Shown one piece after another: positions 59,087-64,000 of a stretch of DNA of 64,000 nucleotides. The translations under genes were made by a program, and so were the position numbers. Numbering within the stretch: position 1 is the stretch's first letter; each line of letters starts with the position of its first letter. Location of the stretch: contig CAKSCV010000003.1 in assembly GCA_934444645.1 (NCBI GenBank), positions 62,001-126,000 of the forward strand, written 5' to 3'. The notes below the pieces were generated by a model, which worked only from the letters and a program-made list of their open reading frames with translations, searched no databases and had not been told where the DNA came from. This stretch comes from an uncultured Eubacteriales bacterium. Lineage in GTDB: Bacteria; Bacillota; Clostridia; Oscillospirales; CAG-382.

Positions 59087-61030
59087 TCAAACGGTATATT
59101 CGGTCCTTCGGATCACATGGTCTTGAAACGGCGTATCCAGTTCATCAAAATAGCCGCTCCAACCCCAAACACGCACAATCAAATTCGGGTACTTGCCGGG
59201 ATGCTTTTGCGCATCGATGAGCTTTTCGCGGTTGACGGCGTTTAGCTGGAGCTGGTGTCCGCCAAGCAAAATAAAGCTCTTGACAAGGTGCGCCACCTTT
59301 TCGACGCCATCCGGATTGCGGAAGGTCGTGTCATGGATCTCTAACGTGAGAGGGCCGCCGTTGGCGATTCGTTTTAGGTCAAATTTGGTGAAGGACTGAA
59401 TCACGGATAAAGGGCCGGCAATATGCGTGGTGAGTGCCGGTGAAAAGTTGGTGGAGTAGGGCGTAAAGGCATATCTTCCGTCCGCGGTGGCACCGACCGT
59501 TTTGGCACAGCCAATGTACATATTCGCAGTTCCCGTGCCGGGACGGCAGATGCCGCCCGACGCGCTTTTCATGTTCTTCATCGCCGTGCAGAATGCGTCC
59601 ATCAAGTCACAGGAAAGGCTGTCGACGGCATCGTCATTGTTGCCCATTTTCGGGCAGGTGCAAAGGTCGTGATGCAGGGCTTCATAGCCTTCAAAATTGG
59701 CGTCTAACGCACGAATAAGCTCTTTGGCGGTGACCTTTTTTTCATCAAACACCATTTGCTTGACGGCACACAGCGCATCGGCGGCGTTGGCGATACCGGC
59801 GCCGTGAATGCCGTAGTTGTTATATTTGGCGGCAAAAGCGGATTGATCCGTGCGTTTTTCGATACAGGGCTTGCAGAAAAGCGAATCGATGATGACCGGC
59901 ATACGCGGGTCGTTGGTCAGGACATAGGCTTGAAGCCGTGTGCATTCGGCTTGGATTTCTTCTTTCAAATGACCGAAAAATTCCGCATAGGTGGCACTCG
60001 CTTCGCCATACTTGTAAAGACAGTCGTTCACGATTTTCGGAAAGTTGAACGTGGCGATATTCGGAACGTCCCTGCCGTCGGGAACGATAAATTCCCAACA
60101 AGCCGCAACGCTGTAATTGTACGCATCGGAGGGCGCATAGCCATAGCCGATCAACGCCGGTATCACCACGTCGTCGTTTGAGTATTGCGGAAAACCGAGT
60201 CCCATTTTGGTCATCTGCGTGCCGAGAAGATACAGCGAATCAGGTGTGTTTTTGTTGACGCGCAGGTTGATCTTCGGGTCGATGAGCGCAAGCTCCATGG
60301 CGGCTTTCAAGCAGATTTCGGAAAGTCCGTTGAAGCTTTCGCTGCCGTCCTCGCCTAATCCGCCGAGCATGAGACTCTGACCGTCGTCGCCGTCTTGGAC
60401 GCTGTGGTACAGGTCGATGTCAAAATTGATGCTTATGAAAAATTCTTCGGTAAGCTCTAAAATCTCCTCCGCAGAAATGCCGCGAGCTAAATCAGCCTTG
60501 TAAAACGGAAGCATATAGCGGTCGAATCTTCCGAGCGTGATGTGCCATAAACCGGCAATGCGGAGTGCGAAAATCATGATTTTCATCATAACGAGCGCTT
60601 CATAGTAGCTTTGCGGCGCGTGGCGCGGCACTCTTGCAAGAGCTGCTTTCAGATCGCCGTCGGCGTCGTCGCGGTACTTGTCGCAAAGGCGATAGATTGC
60701 CGCAATGGCCTCTTGCGCGGCTCTCGTGAATTCGTTTTGTTCGCCGGTGCCAAGCTCGTTTCGAACCGCTTCAAAGCCGCCTTGCAGATAGATATCGTAG
60801 CTCGGCGCAAAGTTGCCGCTGCTCGTCATCGGGCTTTCGCTGTTATGGCGGTTAAAACCGATGCGGTCGCCGGGAAACAGGTTGGGCTTTTCGATATCCA
60901 ATGCGGCGCAGAAAACCTCTGTATTGTGCTTCATTGACGTATCAAGAACGCCGACCGGCTCGCTTATGCGGTTTTTCTTGTATGCCTTGCTTTTCAAAAG
61001 TGCAAGGAGGGCTTTCACTCTTTCAGTCAT
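59087..61030 (-). CDS. Atypical short glycyl-radical enzyme (PFL-like family)
   Basis: The 647-residue product is shorter than pyruvate formate-lyase (about 760) or diol dehydratases (about 790). The thiyl Cys lies in SVAACWEFIVPDG (Cys311, with Glu313 as in the C-x-E active site of lyases and dehydratases). The radical glycine is Gly623 in IVRVWGWSGYF, where families usually read RV-x-GYSA. So the Cys-x-Glu pattern argues against a true pyruvate formate-lyase; substrate unknown. Its activase gene lies 25 bp upstream, and both are transcribed from a promoter next to an AraC gene. AAGGAAATG precedes the ATG. Confidence 0.85.
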   Translation of the reverse strand: MTERVKALLALLKSKAYKKNRISEPVGVLDTSMKHNTEVFCAALDIEKPNLFPGDRIGFNRHNSESPMTSSGNFAPSYDIYLQGGFEAVRNELGTGEQNEFTRAAQEAIAAIYRLCDKYRDDADGDLKAALARVPRHAPQSYYEALVMMKIMIFALRIAGLWHITLGRFDRYMLPFYKADLARGISAEEILELTEEFFISINFDIDLYHSVQDGDDGQSLMLGGLGEDGSESFNGLSEICLKAAMELALIDPKINLRVNKNTPDSLYLLGTQMTKMGLGFPQYSNDDVVIPALIGYGYAPSDAYNYSVAACWEFIVPDGRDVPNIATFNFPKIVNDCLYKYGEASATYAEFFGHLKEEIQAECTRLQAYVLTNDPRMPVIIDSLFCKPCIEKRTDQSAFAAKYNNYGIHGAGIANAADALCAVKQMVFDEKKVTAKELIRALDANFEGYEALHHDLCTCPKMGNNDDAVDSLSCDLMDAFCTAMKNMKSASGGICRPGTGTANMYIGCAKTVGATADGRYAFTPYSTNFSPALTTHIAGPLSVIQSFTKFDLKRIANGGPLTLEIHDTTFRNPDGVEKVAHLVKSFILLGGHQLQLNAVNREKLIDAQKHPGKYPNLIVRVWGWSGYFDELDTPFQDHVIRRTEYTV

Positions 61031-61055
61031 GATACATTTCCTTTCATTATAGTCA

Positions 61056-61904
61056 TTACAGGATTTTTAAGGTGATTTTGTGTTTTGCAAACAGCTCGAC
61101 GGGCGGCGTGACCGGCGTATCCGGATTAAAATCCGGCGTATACGAGCGGCCGCAGAGCGCATATTTCGCGCCGGCAAGCTTGTTGTACGGCATGGCTTCG
61201 GCATAGTCGATTCCGTAAAAGTTCAAAATCCGGAGAATTTCCTCTACATTTTCATCGGTCGCCACGACCTCAGGAATCAAGGGGATGCGCACAAGAAAGC
61301 GTTTGCCGGAGGCGGCAAGCGTATCGAAATTCTTGAGAATAACGGCGCTGCCAACGCCCGTATATCGCTTGGCGTTTTGCTCGTCCATGACCTTCAGATC
61401 AAAAAGAAACAGACCCGCTTTGGCCAAAATCGCGCGAAATACCGCTTGATCGGCATAGCCGCTTGTCTGGACTGCCGTGTGGACGCTGCCCTTTAGCAGT
61501 GTAAGACACTCTGACAAAAATTGCGCTTGTACAAGCGGTTCTCCGCCCGAAAAGGTAACGCCGCCGTCCGTGCCGTAGAAGACCTTGTTCTTTTTTAGCT
61601 TTGCGCAAAGGTCTTTCGCTTCATATTCCGTCCCGCAAACGCGAATCAGATTTTTCGGACAAACGCTCACGCATTCTTCAATTAGCTCCGGTTTTCCGGT
61701 CGATTGAAGCGCGGCTTCCGTACACCTTCCGCAGTGCAGACATTCACTTGAATTACGCAGAACTTCCTTCTCGCGCGACTGTCCCTCCGGGTTGTGACAC
61801 CAGCTGCACCGTAACGGGCAGCCCTTCAAAAAGACAGTCGTGCGGATGCCCGGTCCGTCAAATACCGAAAATTCTTCGATCGAAAATATCGTGCCTTTGC
61901 TCAT
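61056..61904 (-). CDS. Glycyl-radical enzyme activating protein (radical SAM)
   Basis: Uses S-adenosylmethionine to place the radical on the enzyme encoded next to it. The 282-residue product has the radical-SAM motif CPLRCSWC (CxxxCxxC) near residues 30-37 preceded by FDGPGIRTTVFLKG. An insertion carries further cysteines (CLHCGRC, CVSVCPKN), so one auxiliary 4Fe-4S cluster is likely. Then GGVTFSGGEPL and FLFDLKVMD follow. GGGAGGTG lies ahead of ATG 61904; the frame runs 18 codons further upstream without support. First gene of the activase-enzyme unit. Confidence 0.92.
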   Translation of the reverse strand: MSKGTIFSIEEFSVFDGPGIRTTVFLKGCPLRCSWCHNPEGQSREKEVLRNSSECLHCGRCTEAALQSTGKPELIEECVSVCPKNLIRVCGTEYEAKDLCAKLKKNKVFYGTDGGVTFSGGEPLVQAQFLSECLTLLKGSVHTAVQTSGYADQAVFRAILAKAGLFLFDLKVMDEQNAKRYTGVGSAVILKNFDTLAASGKRFLVRIPLIPEVVATDENVEEILRILNFYGIDYAEAMPYNKLAGAKYALCGRSYTPDFNPDTPVTPPVELFAKHKITLKIL

Positions 61905-61929
61905 ACAGTCACCTCCCAAGTTCATTTTT

Positions 61930-61958
61930 ACTATACCATATCGCACTTGACAAAGCAA
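61930..61958 (-). promoter_or_regulatory. Promoter of the activase-enzyme unit
   Basis: On the minus strand TTGCTT (61958-61953), 17-bp spacer, TATAGT (61935-61930). Its -35 abuts the divergent AraC -35 box. Confidence 0.6.
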
Positions 61959-61975
61959 GAAACTTGTTTTATAAT
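61947..61975 (+). promoter_or_regulatory. Sigma-A promoter of the AraC gene at 62011
   Basis: TTGACA 61947-61952, 17-bp spacer, TATAAT 61970-61975, consensus. Confidence 0.85.
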
Positions 61976-62010
61976 AAAAGACAAAAGTTATCTTTTTCGA
62001 GGTGCTTCAC

Positions 62011-62799
62011 ATGCTTTTCTTTCAGGATGAGAACTCGGTTGAAAACTATGCCTACAACGCGTATATTTACGACCCGTGCGAATGGGAATACCATTTTCAT
62101 AAAAACTATGAGCTTGTCTATGTCATGGACGGCGCATTGGAGGTGCTTGACGACGAACGACGGTTCACAATGAAAAAAGGCGCGTTTTCCCTGATTTTGC
62201 CGTATCATATCCATAAGCATCACACGCCGGATGCCGTCAAGGTCTGGATCGCGGTATTCTCGGCGGATTTTATCCCATCGTTCGATGCGTTTATGAAGGG
62301 AAAAGCCAACAAACACACGGTCTTTTACGCGGATCCGGCTGCCATGTCCTATATCGAACGGATTCTCGTGCCGGGTCGCCCGGAACAGTTTACGCTTCAG
62401 GCGGCACTGTATGCGGCTTGCGCGGCCTATGTGCAAAGCGGCGATTTTTACGAAAAGAGCGACAAAACAGGTGATCTGCCGTTTTTGATATTCGACTACG
62501 TCAAAAACAATTTCAAACGGGATATTTCCTTAAAAGAAATCGCCGCAGTACTCGGTTACGATTACCACTATCTTTCAAGAGTGTATCATCGGGTCTTTCA
62601 CACCAATTTCCGGAATCTTCTGAACCAGTTCCGATGCGATTATGCGCTAAGCCTGCTGCGCGAAGGACTCCCGGTCACAAAAATTGCCATGGAGTGCGGC
62701 TTTGGCTGCGTGCGGACATTTAATCGGTGTTTTATCGCCGCTTACGGGAAATCGCCTAAGCAGATGTGCGGCGAATCGGAATGTTTGCCGACGGTGTGA
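62011..62799 (+). CDS. AraC-family regulator divergent from the glycyl-radical unit
   Basis: The 262-residue product has a cupin sensor domain (CEWEYHFHKNYELVYVMDGALEVL and MKKGAFSLILPYHIHKHHT, residues about 22-75) and an AraC DNA-binding domain (about 160-258) with GYDYHYLSRVYHRVFHTNFRNLLNQFRC and MECGFGCVRTFNRCFIAAYGKSPKQM. ATG 62011 is chosen since GAGGTG ends 6 bp before it; GTG 62002 lies inside that site. The promoters face away from each other and their -35 boxes touch, so it very likely regulates the activase and enzyme genes. Confidence 0.88.
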   Translation: MLFFQDENSVENYAYNAYIYDPCEWEYHFHKNYELVYVMDGALEVLDDERRFTMKKGAFSLILPYHIHKHHTPDAVKVWIAVFSADFIPSFDAFMKGKANKHTVFYADPAAMSYIERILVPGRPEQFTLQAALYAACAAYVQSGDFYEKSDKTGDLPFLIFDYVKNNFKRDISLKEIAAVLGYDYHYLSRVYHRVFHTNFRNLLNQFRCDYALSLLREGLPVTKIAMECGFGCVRTFNRCFIAAYGKSPKQMCGESECLPTV

Positions 62800-62863
62800 C
62801 TTTTTGAGGGAAAGAAAAAACGTGCAGCGCGGCAAAATACAGAACTGTTTCGTGTATTTTTTC

Positions 62864-62892
62864 TTGACAAATGCCGTTAAAGTGACTATACT
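62864..62892 (+). promoter_or_regulatory. Sigma-A promoter of the orphan 141-residue gene
   Basis: TTGACA 62864-62869, 17-bp spacer, TATACT 62887-62892. Confidence 0.82.
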
Positions 62893-62951
62893 TTTTGTAT
62901 ATGCGTTCCCGTGCGGAACCATCTATTTTTGCAGGAAAGGTCTCTTTATCC

Positions 62952-63377
62952 ATGACGTTCGCTAAGCGTCTGTGCGCTCTTTTGCCGCTTGTTTATCCGA
63001 AGTTTTACACCATAGCCGACACCTTCGGCCACGAATTTGTGCTGCTTGCGAAAAGCGCGGGCGAGCTGCCGCCGGACGCATGCTTTTCCGTTCTCGACCG
63101 CACGGAATTCGAAGCCGAACGCAATTGCATTCAGCTGTTCGACCGCCTGCGCGGGGACGATTGCGCCGATGTTTTGCTTGCCGGAAAGGCTCTTGCGGAA
63201 AATCTGTTAAATGCATTGAAAGCGGCTTATCCCGAAAAGAAATTTGTCGTTACGCTCGAGATCAACCCCAAAACGGCGACCTGTATCCGCTTTCACCAGC
63301 TTTGGAACGGAGAAGAACCGTTTGTTTCCCAAACAGAAGAGCGGAAAAATACCGAAGTGCTGTCGTTTCAAGCATAA
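62952..63377 (+). CDS. Hypothetical 141-residue protein
   Basis: Not recognised. The start ATG 62952 follows AGGAAAGG after a near-consensus promoter, so it is probably a real gene. The product starts MTFAKRLCALLPLVYPKFYTIAD, has no convincing signal peptide, looks like a small alpha/beta protein (ELPPDACFSVLDRTEFEAE, DDCADVLLAGKALAENLL, KKFVVTLEINP) and ends with a polar tail. It lies between the AraC regulator and an aldehyde dehydrogenase that has its own promoter. No motif indicates an enzyme. Confidence 0.6.
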   Translation: MTFAKRLCALLPLVYPKFYTIADTFGHEFVLLAKSAGELPPDACFSVLDRTEFEAERNCIQLFDRLRGDDCADVLLAGKALAENLLNALKAAYPEKKFVVTLEINPKTATCIRFHQLWNGEEPFVSQTEERKNTEVLSFQA

Positions 63378-63477
63378 AATACCACTTTTCCAAATCAAAA
63401 CAACATAAAACAACATCGATGACTTTGCTAAAACAACAAAAACACGACAAGAAAAAAGAAAAATATCTGAAAATCTC

Positions 63478-63506
63478 TTGACAAACGCCGCGTTATGCTT
63501 TATAAT
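63478..63506 (+). promoter_or_regulatory. Consensus sigma-A promoter of the aldehyde dehydrogenase gene
   Basis: TTGACA 63478-63483, 17-bp spacer, TATAAT 63501-63506: full consensus, implying strong expression. Confidence 0.9.
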
Positions 63507-63581
63507 GATAAGCGTATAAGGATTCGTTCGGAAAATTCAAATGAAAGCGAAACGAATCAAAAAAGAAAGGATGGTCTACGC

Positions 63582-64000
63582 ATGGACGAAAGAATGGTAA
63601 GCGAAATTGTTGCCAGTGTCGTAAAATCCATGGCTACCGCAAAGCAGGCACAAAAAGGTGTGTTTCAAACCATGACCGAAGCACTTGCGGCTGTCGATAA
63701 GGCGTATAAACAATATAAAGAATACAGCATCGAGCAGCGTGAAAAAATGATCGCCAAGATCCGCGAATTCACGCTTGCCGAAGCCGAAAATATGGCGCGC
63801 TTGGGCGTTGAGGAAACCGGCATGGGCCGCGTTGCCGACAAGATTGTCAAGCATCAGCTGGTCGCCAACAAAACACCCGGCACGGAGGATCTGCATCCCA
63901 CCGCCTTTTCCGGCGATTGCGGTCTGACGCTTGTCGAAATGGCACCGTATGGCGTTATCGGCAGTATCACGCCGTCTACCAATCCCAGTGAAACCGTTAT
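63582..64000 (+). CDS. CoA-acylating aldehyde dehydrogenase, EutE/PduP-like (3' end outside window)
   Basis: Oxidises an aldehyde to acyl-CoA with NAD. Only 139 codons are visible and no stop is reached. ATG 63582 follows AGAAAGG. The N-terminal MDERMVSEIVASVVKSMA is an amphipathic helix resembling microcompartment-targeting peptides, joined by a linker to the dehydrogenase fold. EQREKMIAKIREFTLAEAENMARLGVEETGMG and MAPYGVIGSITPSTNPSETV are typical of the EutE/PduP/AdhE-like group. It may open a metabolosome operon beyond the window; this is inference from the helix only. Confidence 0.85.
   Translation, partial: MDERMVSEIVASVVKSMATAKQAQKGVFQTMTEALAAVDKAYKQYKEYSIEQREKMIAKIREFTLAEAENMARLGVEETGMGRVADKIVKHQLVANKTPGTEDLHPTAFSGDCGLTLVEMAPYGVIGSITPSTNPSETV

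Noticed and set aside
59087..61030. Annotation as pyruvate formate-lyase
   Set aside because: The active site has a single Cys with Cys-x-Glu rather than the Cys-Cys pair of pyruvate formate-lyase, and the protein is much shorter.

Overview
The window reads as chromosome from a moderately GC-rich member of the Bacillota, probably an anaerobic gut-type Clostridia lineage. Evidence seen: strong AGGAGG-type ribosome sites, many consensus TTGACA-N17-TATAAT promoters, Gram-positive gene orders (infB-rbfA; ylxM-ffh-rpsP-khpA; rpmG-secE-nusG-rplK-rplA), a SpoVT-type sporulation regulator, MecA, an SLH-anchored surface protein and a glycyl-radical enzyme. No rRNA, tRNA, CRISPR array, prophage or insertion sequence was recognised.

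Layout. 1-18 kb is housekeeping: the 3' part of infB, rbfA, glutamate dehydrogenase, a block of 130-bp tandem repeats, then a minus-strand series (acyltransferase, glyS, lysA, engB-lon, plsY, AI-2E-type permease), and the plus-strand rpmG-secE-nusG-rplK-rplA operon, which ends at a terminator without rplJ/rplL. 16-22 kb holds an NSS transporter, a YigZ-family gene and addA (no addB beside it). 22-29 kb is a glycan-degradation block (GH78, GH42 and an unassigned helical-barrel candidate). 29-33.5 kb is the ylxM-ffh-rpsP-khpA group followed by a macro-domain protein and a VWA protein. 33.6-40 kb carries a GH2 beta-mannosidase-like enzyme, an AraC regulator overlapping a family-4 uracil-DNA glycosylase, mecA, a parvulin and spoVT.

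40-59 kb is the accessory, surface-oriented part: an ECF sigma factor with a DUF4367-type anti-sigma protein, an Asp-box exported protein, a DUF4855 secreted protein preceded by an ECF-like promoter, an AraC regulator, a PnuC-like permease, a beta-propeller hydrolase, an amidohydrolase, three very large secreted proteins, and a 39-residue peptide. Two of the large secreted genes (SLH/GH99-like, and polysaccharide deacetylase) are preceded by the same 73-bp nested-palindrome promoter block, the clearest sign of a shared regulon in the window. 59-64 kb has an unusually short glycyl-radical enzyme with atypical active-site and radical motifs, its activase, a divergent AraC regulator with abutting promoters, an orphan 141-residue protein, and the start of an aldehyde dehydrogenase whose N-terminal helix looks like a microcompartment-targeting peptide.

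Best candidates for something undescribed: the paired 73-bp regulatory block (55890-55962 and 58904-58976), the atypical glycyl-radical system (59087-61904), the ECF-controlled surface locus (40294-44023), and the palindrome that encloses the VWA-gene promoter and its ribosome site (32798-32847). All functions are inferred by reading translated sequence; no database search was run.
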